Positions 13,101 to 27,631 of a DNA stretch of 64,000 bases are shown here, piece after piece. The stretch's first letter is position 1, and each line of letters begins with the position of its first letter. The stretch is taken from NCBI GenBank assembly GCA_037903475.1, contig JBAJFG010000111.1, positions 1,798,001 through 1,862,000 of the forward strand, read 5' to 3'. The position numbers were made by a program, and so were the translations under genes. The stretch comes from Ancylostoma caninum. Taxonomy: Eukaryota > Nematoda > Chromadorea > Rhabditida > Ancylostomatidae. The notes below the pieces were generated by a model. It was not told the DNA's origin and ran no database searches. It worked only from the letters and a program-made list of their open reading frames with translations.

Positions 13101-16100
13101 GAAGTTCACTGAGCATCCGTGAAAGTCGGCCAGCCCGCGGCCGACCGCTGAATGGCGTCGATGTTTCCCGCAGAAGCGTCGTGTTGTCCTTTAACAATGC
13201 CCTTTAATTACGGTAACAGGAACGGGCGATGAATCTTCCAACACTGCCGCCATAAGTCACAACTTTGTAACCTCATGCATTTCTTGCATAAAATATGCGC
13301 TTTTTATCCTTTTTTCTTCTACCTATGGGCAAAACACTCAAGTGGGAACAACATTTATTTCCAGGTGATATCCGTTTAACTCCGTGAAATTCCAGGAATT
13401 CCACACTACAACTAAAAAATCTGGAAAAAAATACCAAGCATACGTTGTTAGCCATTATATTCGTGGCATATTTATAAAATTTCCTAAGCAAAAAATGTTC
13501 TGGGCCGACATGCATCACTGAGACCACCCGGAGTGGATGTGCGAACGCACGTTTTAAGCGATAGGTAAATTTGACTGTTTTAATACGTTTACCTTGGGTA
13601 AACTCAATGATACATGCAACCCTGGTGCGCTTTTCTAACCCAAAACAAGGTAAAATTACAGCTGGCTCCACAACTTTCAGTTTTAGCGCTACTCTCTGAC
13701 AAGTTTTGGAATTCCTGGAGCAGTGAGCAAGTAGATCCTCCAGCAGATTCAAGACTTCTTACTCTTTTTTTTCGCCCCTTTCTTTTAGCATCTGTCAATA
13801 TTTGGATGAGTCCAAGAACAGCAAATAGAAATGCAATGAAGGAAAAGACAAAAAAAGGCACTGAAAAGAATTCCAGGCCAAAATAAACGAAGTAGGAGTG
13901 AGATAATGCAAGTTCATTCCATTTGCTGACCCGCCCTTTCTCGTATGATTTTCACATGATAGCACACTTTCTTGCCCTTGGCTTTGTATAATTTAACGCA
14001 TATTGTTACAGAATCCACTTTTTAAGTTAAAATGCATTAAACCTGGCATTTTAATGATGGGAAATGACAGACATTTTATGCAAGATTTGCGCCGGTTTGT
14101 TACAGTATCCTTTTAATCAAAGTTTATAGAGAGAGTACTGTTCCGCCCTCCTACATTTACTGAAAAACTCTCACTGCTGTGCTGCATGTCCATATGTGTA
14201 CTTGGTAATGGTAATCCAGAAAATTCCTCTGGAATTTGAGCAGAATCAGAACAGCTAGCACGAACAAATTAATATCCCTATAGTTCCCGGATAGCTTCTA
14301 TGGCTTCTGTAATTGGGCTGAGGACGATGTGTTGCATGTAAAGATAGAACGCATCTCGGACAAATAGACATGTGATAGGAAGTGCAGAAAAAAAGGAAGA
14401 GAGAAATTGGGGAGGAACGAAGGAATGTAGGGACACATAGAAATTAATTCTGGTGGATAGGAATGGATTACAATTTGTGAGAGATTCTTTTTACACGAAT
14501 GTCTTCATTAACGACCATTTATAGCGAGTATCTTAGCTTACATCCAGAAATAAACAGAATAGAAGTTCTAGTGATGCCAGAGAAAGCTTTCAAAAAAAAA
14601 TCTTTCCTTGCATGCTATTCGAGGATATGAGAGAAGGAAATGATGTAAAAAATATGTAGAAAAACTCTGAGAACGAAGATTGAGGACACAGATCATGGGG
14701 ATTTCCGTGTCAGTTTGCGTGGAGATGCGAAGCCGTAGCAAGACAACTCAGATCCGTAAACACTTGAGTTGGGACCGTTGATTCCGTGCCGCTAAACATA
14801 AGCGTAGGTGGTTCAGTCGGACCCATTTGAAAATTACGCTGCAAAAAAAGGTCCCTTTCAAAAGGTGCAACGCACTCGTGACGTTCTTTCACCCATCCAT
14901 GAACTTCTCAACATAATTACATAGGATTATCTGACATTCAGAGATACGCCGCTCCTGAAAGTGCTTCCATAATCCATTTGTGTTCGCTGATTTGATACGA
15001 ACTTTTCGAAAAAAAGTACAGAATGTGCGGCAGAGGAGCACGTGATCTTCAATGAATGATGTATGAATTTCTGACGGCAGTGAGTGTTCAAGGATTAGAT
15101 TGCAGAGTGATTTCGAACGTTGCTACCTGTTTTGACATTGAACGTCGTTGATACAGTATGTCAAGTTAATTTGGATGAAACGCAAAACACTCACGAGGGA
15201 ATCAATGCCCGGCCGAGCTTTTGAAAGCGCGGAGGTGTACGCGGGTTGTCTAGTTATGATTACCGAGTGACGAGGTTCATTTGGTTTGCATTTACACATC
15301 AAGTCGTATATACATATGCATATTGTATGCGTCTGGGAGTCTAATAAGAACGGCTGACAATGCCGAGAGCTGCAGAGGAAAATTCGGCAAAAGATTATTT
15401 CGAAAACTAATTAGAATAATTGTTCACTTCCTCATTCTAAATACACTCAGGATCGCACGGGTACTTCCGGGATCTACGCCGAGAGTGGGAGAAGTGGTTT
15501 ACGGGAATAGAATCCGCTGCTGAAGCGGTTTCCCACGATGATCAGCCGATGCGCAAATTTCTAGGGGTATGGGCTGATTCCTTGTTTTTTTTTCAGAATA
15601 AAAAGGAGAGGATTTGGGGATCGTCGAGGGCGTTGATCACCCGTGAGCACCACTGAACTCGTTTCCGGATATGTCCACACATAAATGAGAAGAAAAAAAC
15701 TCTGCTATTATACTAATGATTAGCCAAAGGACAATCGTTTCATTAATTAACAGCTTGCAACTACGATTTTGAGCCCAAAGTTGAGCCAAGGATTACGAGT
15801 ATCACGAATCCTGCACGTCAGCGAATCTTAGTGAAAAGCTACTTAGCAGAGAGGGTTGCCAGCAGTTTTTCCGACGATCACTTGAATCTTGCAAACCTTC
15901 ATAGCATTGTGTGGTTTGGAAGTGGCCCCAGAAACGAGTAAAGGGAGGAGCAGCCGAAATGTTACTTACAAAAGAGGAAGGAAGTAATTCGATACGATGA
16001 ATAGATCCATCTCGTGGCGGATCTTTCAAGCCGCTTATGAGCCAGCACGGAATCGCAAACTGCCGACGACGCGACCATCGCTTCAACGTTTCTTTCATAG

Positions 16101-19100
16101 CAACGGTTAGTGAATTGCAGCATTAACCTTGGTTTATTCATAACCAGATCGCGGTTAAAAAAAGACCTCGTTACGGTGAATTCCGCACGTTCAGAGAGGA
16201 GAAAATTCCTGCTAATGATGAGATCGAAAAACAGAGACACCTGTGGCATGGATAAAAGGACGGGCAGTCGTTCCACGTGATGATGTCGCCGTAGTGATGA
16301 TAGGAAGTAAATCATACTACTGAATACTTGCGCTTCTCTTCTGAATAATTAATGAACGAGACGAACAGTGGCGGGTGTTGTTGAGGAGGCTGAGTGCGGA
16401 AGTGAGGAAATGGGAAAACTCTACTCGCTAACGAGTCAGGTTTCAAAGTGGCATCCCACTAGATGCCTCTCCAATTCCTAACTCGCACTGAACACTGGGT
16501 TAAACGATACTATAGTGTCGGAAACAGTTCCGTGATGGGATATTCAATAACATATTCGTATACCACAACACATTAAACTACAGGTGTATCAATAATGGAA
16601 TAGTGGAGACGATAACACAATCGCAAAGGTGAACAAAACATGAGTGAACACGTTCCGGGAATCCGAGATCATAGCGGTCATACCAGAATAATAAATGCTC
16701 TCTGGATGAGGTAACATGTAGCTGAAAGGATAATATCAAGGACAAAAACAACTAGATCAACTCTTATGAAGGTGGATATAAACTGTCGTATGCTCTGTAC
16801 TGCCTGTTATTTCAGAAGCCTGTCAAGACGTAATTATAGAATTCTGTAACAGAAATGTACAATAATAACGTCAAAAATCACAAATACACCGAGGGATTTC
16901 TCTCAAAAATATTTGGACGTCGCAGGTTTCCCCACAACTGTTCAAAGCCGCTCAACGGCGAAGAAGTGTCGAGTTACAATAACACTTATTAATGTTGACG
17001 TTTATCCAGCAAACCTGGGGTTCATAACTTGAATTTATTTCCAAACACGCTGCCGAGGGATTGCTTGTTGTGCTAGTCTTTTTCCAAGAAGGCGATTATT
17101 ATCAGAACAAAATAGATATGATTAGTGGTGTTTACGGCAATTTTTTGTGCTCTTGGATCCTTTATTTAGATATATGATATCCGCATTATATTTCCTGCAT
17201 ATTGTCCCTTTATTACGGCTGAATTCGAGGGATTTTAGAGCAAAACAGCGTAATAACAATAGAACTCATTTCCTTCAGTATCGAAGAGCAAAGAAATTCT
17301 CCTGAAAAAAATCTATATTCAAAAGCATCTAATCAGCCTTATTCAAGTGAATACAATTTGACACTTCGCTGAACCTCCTCTTCTAATTATTATTATGAGG
17401 TAAAGTTCCAAGAAGAAAATAATACCCCTGTGCTACAGTGCATATGAAATGTACTTTATATCTCTAACTCACTGTCTAATGAGGCCAACACCTGCATAAT
17501 GACAACAACTGCCAAGTACATCGGTGAGTATCCTGAAAGGTGAGAGAACGTGGGAGTGGAGTTGAAGAGTCACATGACAAGTGGGTGAATACGAAGAAAA
17601 TAAGCAAGAGTTGTAGGCGTAAAAATATACGTACATGTAACTAGTAGAATAGAAAAGTATCGTTTGTAGTGGAGCTTGCTTTGTTACAGTAAATGTTTCG
17701 AAAGAGCAATTTCCGAAGGACAGATTGAAAAACAGGGAAAAGTGCCCTTTGAAACCTAATATTTATCTCAAATGTAGGCGAATCTGAAGAAAAGCCCTCT
17801 CTAAAAAAAGGATTGCAGTGCCGAGTTCCACAGAGAATGCCAGTACGTTTTTCTGTAGGAAGAAAAACTACAAGGCTGCAATGGCAGCTTCAAGAAACGT
17901 ATCTCTGGTTGATTTCTTCGGAACCTAGTACAATCCTAGGGTAGATGATTACGAAGAAGGAAAGCTATGTAGCGGTTGATCGAGCTCATAACAAAAACTC
18001 ACATCATCTGGATGGATCACTTTCTAAAAACTCGACGAACATGTTTTTTAAAATTAGCTGCATGAAACAGTCAAGGAAGAAGCTACTCTTTAGGACCTTT
18101 ACTGCTGCTTTGCATAGCTTATGTGGTGTAAGCACATCCAGAAAGAATATCCAGTGGGAAAGAAACCCACGGTAATCAACCATTTCTCAGTACGAAGTGA
18201 AGTAGAAGAGCAAAGATTGGGGTTGGCCGATTCGATCACATTATGGATAATTTAGCGATTAAATTTTCGCCTGAGAAACAGGCTACGCTGAGATAAATGA
18301 GCAGATATTACTGGTTTTTAACAGGTGGTGCAGAGCAACGAAGTATTTTATGTGCAAACCTTGGAAAGAGCAAAGGGGAACCAAGACTTTTGCATTTTAC
18401 CTTTTAGTATCAGGATCCTTCCAGAAAAAAAGGCTTCATGTCTCAATTCTGGGCAGTGAGTTGAAGAAACGTATAGGAAGGAAAGTTTGAAGTGGAAGGG
18501 GCAGCTGTCGGCGTTATGAACCTTCTCTCCCTCGGGAGTTTTTCGCCCTCTACAAGGAGGTACACATTCAATTTCTTTGCAGTAATAAAGCACCATTACG
18601 CTGGGTGAAAATTGAGTGAATGTACAGGGAAATAGCCAGAAACGGCCTTTCCGGTAGCTTTTCGTGGTTAAAGGGTTGATAAAAGGATCCACATCCTGAC
18701 GTGGACGTCTTTAATTAATCGAAACCCACTCAGACCTGAGTCGACGGCAAGCGCTGAACGAAGGAGAATACTTTTGGGGTAAACATGATTAGCAAATGCA
18801 TGTCGTATGTTTCGATGGAAGCGTCGGAGTACTGCGAAGATTATTTTTTTCAGCGACGAAGACTCGGTTATAAACAACGACAATCACAGTCAGACGGAGT
18901 CAACAGGCACGTCTTCAACTTTAGTATAAACGAGACAAGAGCCGCGAGAAGATGTCGTGCGTAGACGATCAAAGACGAAGACGTGAAGCCGCATTGCACC
19001 ACTTCTGTCAAATCGCTAAGGTATGCATGAGCTCGTATCGGCAACAGCAGTTGTTCATATAGCGTGGATAATGAAAAAATTGGCACAAGTCTAGCGTGGA

Positions 19101-22100
19101 TTTACGGTTTATGTAAATCCAAAGAAGAGATAAAATAAAGAGATTAAGAGCTTCATTCATGGCTGTTTACATGGAACTTTGCTAATATGTTACTACCTTA
19201 TGGATAGAGTTACTTGGGGATTGAGTCATCCTTCTAGGTACAGGTAACACCTTCGATACACCTACATGAGGAATTTTTTCCAAAGATGTACTACTCCCTC
19301 TACCCTGCCAAATCCACGAAATCATTGCAAACATGCTTCTCTTTTGCCGGTTGGCTGTAACAACACCACAAAAGAGCTAGGATTACAGTGTTTACAGAGA
19401 TCCACACAACACAGGCAATCCTTGAGAAAACAATAGTACACCAGCTTTTCCATGACTGTTGAAGCTTCTCATAACTAGTATTTCGTTCTGCTCACTGATC
19501 AGACTAGAAACTAGAAAGGTCTGCGACGGCTCAGTGAATTGTTTAAGAATGCATCAGTTCGTTGCGTCTAGTTTTCAAATTTCCAAGCAAACATCACGCA
19601 TGGCTAGAGAGAATCTTTAATCACCTGTGAGACTATGGCTATTCGAATAGTAAACGCTGACAAAGTTACAGTAGATTGCTTAATGTTACTATTTTTGCGC
19701 TGTTTTCGTCGATATTTTTGAATTTCACTTAATTGCTTATGCTAATTCCTAAGTGCCAACGCTGCAGAGAGGCTCTGCATTAATCTTTTCTAATTCTCAT
19801 CATTTTTCTGGCAAGAGTGTGAATGATGTGTTCGAAACTTAATGAGAAGGCGAGCATTTCACAGAATTCGCAGCATTTCAGCAAAAACCCTGCAGCTCAG
19901 TCTGCTCTAATCCACGTATAAACGTCGAAAATTCTGGATCCATTCAGAAGCTGGCGCAACGGCTCACCGCCTTCATTTATTGTGGACTTTAAGTACATGA
20001 CTTTGAAAAACAAGAATATTAAGAGTCATAAATTGTAGTGTGTTGCTGTTGGGTCTATCTAATTTTGAGGGCTCTTTGTTGTACTAGACCAGAAAGAATT
20101 GGTTATAAGCCAGACGGCAGTAAATGGTTTTCTCCATGAAAATAGGATGAGAAGAAGAATATCGTCTTAGGCAGAGTTGAGAAACATGCATTCCAAGGTA
20201 GAAAGTACAGAATTGTTGGGAAACCAGACATGCATGGAGGGATAGGAAGCCTTTGAGACGCTAATCTTTTGAGATTTAGGCAAATCCAACAGTATCTTTA
20301 TCAGATAACACAACAAACACGTCACACTGAAGCCATATCAAGCATTTAATGTCAGTTTACCTGAAAAAGCCGTAGGAGCACGTGGCGTCCAAGAAGTCTA
20401 CTCGAGAGTAAGATAATATCGTGAGGCCTGTGCTTGAAAAACAGCACTGAGAGGGAACAGCAGGAGCGCGAGGGTGGCCGACCCTCAGTGTTGGGGTGTG
20501 AGTAGATGAGAGTGAGAAGATATTCTATCTAGATAACGAAAACGACGAGCAGCTCAGACGAATTGGCGAACGATGCCGGGAGTCATAATTGCTTTCGCGG
20601 TTACCGCTAGATGCCAGTAAATCGTTTTATATCCACGGTTAGATTGTTGTGGTCTCGGCGCAAGGTGATGAAAATCGCGCTACAACACGAACGACGATCA
20701 ACTAAGATGCCGGAACTGCGAAGCGTCATAGTGTTGTCAGTGGAAGGCGTCCGTCGGCCGGCTGGGATGTCTCTCAACGGTGGGCGGTGGTTCGCGGATG
20801 GCTGAGCTGAAGCGCCAGATCCTTATGCGGCGATCTGCGTACATGCAAACAGATCCATCCGTCAGCTTCGTGGAATGCCCAGGGGCAACATTAGCAGCAA
20901 TCATTACAGCATATCGCCTTCTCCTCTCGTCAAAAACAATTCGTTATTAGAGCCGTAATTCCGTAATCACGACCTTTGCTCACATCTCCGCGGATTGTAA
21001 ATAGGAGGACATATTAGGAAAGCGAACATCCACACGAACCACTTTATGATTAACTGGTTTGAGTGGCATGTTTTGACTCGAGCGAAAACAGGAACCACCA
21101 TCAAAAGTGAGCTCCAGAGAAGGATTCGAAAATTTGCTCTCCATTCGAGCAGACCACCCGTTGATTGTATGGTGTTGTTTGCGGCTTTCAACATAATTTT
21201 TGAGACCAGAGCAGAGTCTCAGGTTTTGCAACAGGCTTCATCAGTGATGACATGCGATCCAGGAGATGTCCATCGAAAGTCAACGCATCCATGAGATCCA
21301 TACGAGAACATCAGAAGCCGCAAAGCCAGAGCAGAAATAATGACATGCGTGAATACGCTCGTGATTGGAAAAACAACAAGACGAGCATTTATCGCTAGAC
21401 TTACTTGACACTCACAACGTGTTGTGTGCTTTAGCAAGTCAACAAGGGAAAACATCCCCACTGCAGACGAGGACACAGTGACCAGGAAGTCCTGAGCTGA
21501 CACCTTGCCCTCATGGAATAAACGGTACAAATGTGTAGCCTGCAGAAGCTAATATGGGCTGATTTCCAGGAAAACTAGGCTTTCGCCAGGCTCACAGTGT
21601 CCTCTCATTGTGGTGCTGAATCACTTATTTTCAGGACTTGACGCTTTTAAACGTAGTCACTTGGAATAAATTTAGCAAATGTCTTCTTAGAAATTTGTCT
21701 TGATATTTGACTGCACACTGCTTTATTTAACAGAAATTCCAATAATGAATAGTACAGCAGCTAGTAATCCAAGAAAAGCCTGAAATTACAATTCTCTAGG
21801 ACGTTCTTAAACTGAAATAGCCACTGGGACAGAAGAGCTTTGGCATATGGCAGCTTTGTATGTTTTCATACCCAGACGTCTTCTCTGGCCGCGCCCACTG
21901 AGAGGAGCACTAGCAGAGGCATGATCTTTTCAATCAAAACCGGAAAAATCCCTGAGATGGTCCAGGAAATATGCTAAGGAGAAGGAGAAGTATGCGAAAC
22001 TCTGGAAGACGGAATATCCTAGCCATTCGTTCACGAAATCGTTTGCATGCACCACTAATGGTATTGAAGTTTTTGTGAATTCGAACAATGATTTGAGTCT

Positions 22101-25100
22101 GCATCAAGCTAATCCGATTTAATCGTGGAACTTCTCAGGAAATTCTGGAACGTCAAACGGCAAATTGCCTCCGGGGGATAAAGACCTGTAACTTTTGGCG
22201 GACAGCTTAAAAAATGCCGGCCGAAAATTGCCAGGAAATTGTCGAATTTTGGCCCTAGAAGCTGTAGGAATTGCGAATGGAAAAGTCACTCGCAGCTTTT
22301 AAGAAGTCGGTCTTGTTTTGACTGCTGACAAAATCTCGACAATAAATAGACAAGCTGACGTTTGCACTTGCTCAGTTTGCCTGACCGCCCCACGAGAATA
22401 CTTTTCACTGGCGAATCCTAACAACCTGTCCGTCAAGCTGGGGTTCTAACGAACGTCTGACACTCAAATTCCATGACAAAGATTAGCACGAACTAAAAAA
22501 AGGGGATGCTGTACTTTGCAATTCTCGGATTTGTTAAAATCCTAGCGGAGCTCCCTTTCTCTCTCCAGTACTCTGTTCTAAGAACGTGAGGAGATGATGT
22601 GCTAGCTGTGCCTCTTACATTAACGCCGGTCTTTGCTCAGTAGAAGTCTAATGAATGCGGAGTTGTAGCATCCTAACTAGAACTTAGCATCTTGATAAGG
22701 GGTTTCTAGACGTTCCATACTCATCGAATTCCTATTCTTAGAGTGGATAATTGTGAGAGAGTTTCCAAGAAATTACTAAGATTCAGGCTAGTTTTGTGGA
22801 AGAAAAATTTAACAAAAAGCCTTGAATAGGTTTCAAAGGCGTGTGTACACAATTATTGCAGATATACACACTGCAGGTTTGAATGTGTGCGGTGTTGGTA
22901 ATTGTTATTGAAAGTGGTATTAAAAGTTGGGCATTCAATCCACACAATGCCCAGAGGGCCTAGCCACTGTGAGTTCGGCGGCTTTCACGGCTGTGGCGTG
23001 GATTCTGAAGTGTTTTTACTCCTCAAACTGAGGTACATGTACGTGAAGGTCTACGTATCTAATCCTGTTATTCGTTGGTCGTCAAAGTTCTTGGACGTTC
23101 GATCTTGAGAGCTTTCAACAAAAACTTCTAAAAACAGGAAAAAAGAAAACGGCAAACAGCAATTAGAGAAGTTTTTCGTGTTTATAAATTGTTGTTTGAT
23201 TGTTTTTCAAAAGAGCTAGGCGAGTAGTTAGCATTTATGACAAAATACTGGTTGGATAACTGAGGGTTTGCCCAGAAGCTAGACACCGAGGCAGCTGATT
23301 GGAACCAAAATATGTCCTTCTCTTGAAAGAGTGATTTCTTGAAGTTTTCACCTGGAACACGTCGAGTTACTCAAGACAACCTCATTTTTTATTCTCAAAC
23401 ATGAAGCATTACCAGGCTGTGGTAAAGTACTTCAACCACAAATCACTGAGCTCAACTGCTGGAAAACCAGAAACAATAAAGAACATATGAATTCACGTTA
23501 GTTTTGATGTAGGGGTATGTACGCTATCATTGTATTTAGGGAGTACGTGGTAAAATAGTATTTCAGGCTTTTACATTTATTTATTTGCTTAAATATTTGC
23601 TTACTCATGAGCTTATTAGCGGTGGTCATTTCTTTTTGTTTAATTATTTTTCTGTTGGTTACCTGAGGACCCACATAACTAGGGTACTCAACACTAGATA
23701 AGTAATAAAAAGAGTCCAGAAATACTGGCTAATCCAATGAAATGCTCTTTAAATGAAAAATCACACTATGGATACGAAAAAAGAGGTGTTTGCTCCAGCG
23801 GCGCTCTTTTTGGCTCTTCTGGAAAATGCAGATCGGGAACTTCTGGTACATTTTTTTGATCACTAAGGAGTCTTCCTTCCTTCTTTTAAATATTTTTACA
23901 TACAATAATTCACTTATTCATTACTTGCACTTAAAAATGTGTCACGGGAAAAGAATCTTGCCGAATAGAGCAAACAGAGAAGACATAAGATGATTATTTG
24001 GAGACATAGGAATTTGAAGGGTAGAATTGTCCAAGATAGGGCCTATGGACAGGAAGGAAACTAATCCAGCCATTGTAAAATTGTTATTAATTTTTTTATT
24101 ACGAGGATATTGTGGAAAACTGGTAGTTTTTGTTGTTTCGTAGTACAGTTTCTGTAGCATAATATTTTTCGATGAATTGCTATATTCATTCAAGGAAGAC
24201 CATTAGAAAACAACAACTCTACCAGGAATCAGTGATATTTAGAGCATGTACTATTATAATTTTAATTAATATTCAGCTCATATCTTATTATCGTACTATA
24301 CATAGTTCATTACAGAGAACTACTGACTAATCGCCTGTAGGTCTTCCAGAACTGCTCAAAATGAGGTGAGTGAGTAATAAGTTCGGCGCTTGCTGACCGT
24401 AGTCCTCTGGCACACTCTATATCCTCGATCCTCGCCCCATTAATAATCTGCTAGGAATCGCGAACGCTCTATGGAAGCGTAGAGGACAACGGTCCGTTGT
24501 GTTTTCTGAGTATTCTAATTTATAGATCTATGCGCATGTTTGAAAAATATTACCCGTCGACGCGTCGCTTAGCATAATCTATGTATTTCACCTCAAAACC
24601 CTCAAAACTAGGGGATATAGATGATAAAAACAACCATGGCCAATAGGGAAATTAGGCACGATTGACTAGGCCAGCCGACCGGAAACTAATGCTGAATTAG
24701 ACAGCAAAAACTAATGGATGTTTTCATCGTGCATAGTGTTTTATGATATTTTTTTCTCTTTCGTACAACATTGTAGACGGCTAGACGCTGCAGAATTCGT
24801 ATACTTATTAAGCGTTTAAAGTGCATGTAAACTGAATCCGGGCACAAAGAACTACTCAGATCTGACATTCCACAACTACGATACAGAGAAACTATGCCTA
24901 CTCACACTTGCTCGTTCAATGGGAATAGAAGGAATTGCACTGCTCAGTTGGGGAAATTCTGTTATGAGTTGAAACTGCTTACTAAACTATTACCATTTGC
25001 TCACTGAGACCTGTTAAAGAAATATTTGACTGGCCCGAAAGATTTACATTTTTTCAAACAACCATAACAATAACATTTATAGACGGAAACTGATCTGCCA

Positions 25101-27631
25101 ATTTTTATGGTTGAGAACAGTAGAAAAGAAAAAGAGAAAGGTAGAAGAACCAAGCACATTCCATTGCTTAACAATTTCAATTCAAAGCCAAGAAATTGTG
25201 ATCGAAAAACAAACATTAGTGCAAAATTTTTGTGACCAACCTAGTATTTAAAAATATTATGATAATATATAACAATACAGGTGGAAAAGCCTAGGAATCA
25301 ATGGATCAAGAACAGTACTATTCCATATTCAATACAATACTCTCAAATTGGAGCGCCCTGCAGCCTAAGATGGCAGATACATGCTCCCTAACGAGAAGAA
25401 GCTAAATATGCAAACCCTAGTCTCCATCCCTTACCTGATTTATTTCTTACAAAAAATGTCAAAAAATGTATTACAGAATGTGAAGGACATGGAAACGTAG
25501 CGAACAAAGGCTTTACCTCCTGGAATCCTGGACATGTCACTGCTGCAACTCCGAGACTTTTTGAATGAAAAACCCAAGGATTAAGAGAGTGAGGATGGCG
25601 GATTATGCTGAGCGCATCATGTCAAAGCATCCTTGCTTTGCCTTGGCGAAGGTTTTGTAATGATACCCGTCTTGAGATGAAACAGAATGTTATATGTAGT
25701 TCTTGTTCCATGGATTCTTCTAAAATCCGAGCTTCAACACTGAATTGCAGCTCAGTGGTTGGGGATCTGGCGTATGCAAAGAAAGGATCGTGCTTATTAA
25801 TGATTTCAAGAAAGTATTTCTAGCTTTTGCCTATCCACCTTGTCTTTTCGGAAGTTTCACAGGAAAATCTCAATGTATAGTTAATATTAGGTTAAGTCGA
25901 AAGTTGTAGGACAATGTGGTAGTGATGACTTCTGGAGATCCTCATCGTTTTGGAGCACGGGCATCTACTGTCTAACGTTGGCAGAAGACCATCGATGCCA
26001 AGGCATACTTCGAATGATTCACAATTATCTTTTAAAGTCGCAAGATAAGTAAAAATATGGTCAAAGTCAGGAACTTTCGACTAAATCTAATGCATACTGT
26101 ACAACTTGTTTATAGTATAGTATATAGTTATATTAGTATTAGTTATACATAGATGGAAAATACATATGTATATTGTGCAGGAGATTCCCTACTAACTTGA
26201 TTCAAATGCTTTCTTTCCCACCAAACGTCCCATCAAAATGCAAAATTCTGCCAGCTCAAGAGATTTACTAAATTATTCAGGTGTGACGAAGGAATTGGCG
26301 TGACCATCCACAATCAGCTTCGGCAGACATAAAAAATTGAGGCACCCCGAGATCAGTGACTTATATGGAAGTTTGGACATCTGACAACAAGACAAACAAC
26401 AGCAACGAAATTCATTCCGGTGTTCCCTCTCAATAATGTATGCAAACAGCAGAGAAAAGAGAAAACAGATATGTAAATTGGAGATAAATCTGGATAGATT
26501 TGGGGAAATGCGGAACTAGGTTTTGCAAATGTCTTTGCATTTACTTGCTACTTGGGACCAAATAATGCATTAGATACCTATCGATCTATTCGAAATTCAA
26601 AAACCGACCACGAATAAGTCTACAGTTCGAACGTTTGAAGAAGAAGAGGCACTACAATTCTCTAGGAAGGATAAGAAGGCATTAAGGCCTCTTTGTTTTT
26701 TTTTTGGACTTTCAATTCCTCGGGTCTATTCCTGAATAAATTAGTGAACGAATTGAGTTATTCAATTTTTATTCGGTCCTAAATGTTCGACCTTGCAGAA
26801 TTTTCTCAAACTGGAGAGCATTAAGGCAAAAGTGGATTATTCCACGGATCAGGATGGAAAATGTCCACATTGTGAGAGTCTAAGCCCAGCAGACGATGTG
26901 ATCGGGATCATAGCTTTTCTGTGAGCAGAAGGACTGAATAAGAAGTGAAATTTTCGGAGGACCCTCTCTTGAGCTTAATTTATGCATTTAGATGGGTCAC
27001 AAGCAGCCGTGAGAGCTGAAAAGCTTCTGTGGCAGCATCGTATAAACAACAAATACCCTCAAATGATGCATAAGATGCATAATTTCTCGCCTGCAACTGG
27101 CCATGGGCATGAACTACTGCCCAATGCGCATCCGATTTGCCCATCTCTATGAAAGCGTTCCTATGAAATTCAACGGAAAAAGTTGCGCTGATTAGAGACG
27201 ACATTTGCAAATGTCAGAATCTCGCAAATAGTTGTAATGTCGTCCGCTCTGGCTGTATCGAAGTGCAGTACAAATCACAAAAAAAGACCTTTTATTAAAG
27301 AAATATACCCGTCAATTTTCATGCCACAGATTTTTTTGCAGAGAAAAAAAGATTTGGCGTAAATACAAAAATGCAGATTTGAATAGGATTATAAGAAAAC
27401 CGTGAACAAAATGAATATGCTCCCAGTGTGCACAACGAAGGCGCCGGCGAGCAGGGGGATTTTTAATCAGTTTCGAGGATTTGGATGAGATGCTGAATCA
27501 TACTGCGAAAACAAGTTGAACTGAACTGGAGCCTGCACGACACGGCTGTCCAGAGCAGCTACGGCTGCCTGCACACCCGATCTGTGCTGGAAAGATCGGA
27601 AGTAACGAGAGTTTCGAATACAAAAATAGGA
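10102..27631. other. Long region with no recognised gene, upstream of the GPCR
   Basis: About 17.5 kb between the GPCR start and the end of the three-finger gene. Open frames are short, lack spliced continuity, and often occur on both strands at once, as chance frames do. Two GC-richer islands stand out at about 12790-13210 (with an 11-base G run at 12833-12843) and 20440-20900; either could be a promoter, an untranslated exon or a conserved non-coding block. One half of a diverged repeat pair lies at 26643-26800. AATAAA (minus strand, 27291-27296) is a possible poly(A) signal for the three-finger gene. Otherwise I see nothing. Confidence 0.5.
26643..26800 (+). repeat. Diverged interspersed repeat, copy A
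   Basis: Shares the block ATTTTTATTCGGTCCTAA, and weaker matches over about 130 bp upstream (AGGAAGGCAT-like, CCTGAAT), with 39055-39190. The coding content is nil. The family is not identified. Confidence 0.5.

Noticed and set aside
13003..13207. Overlapping frames on both strands in the GC-rich island
   Set aside because: Both strands are open simultaneously because of GC content. There are no splice sites or motifs to choose either.
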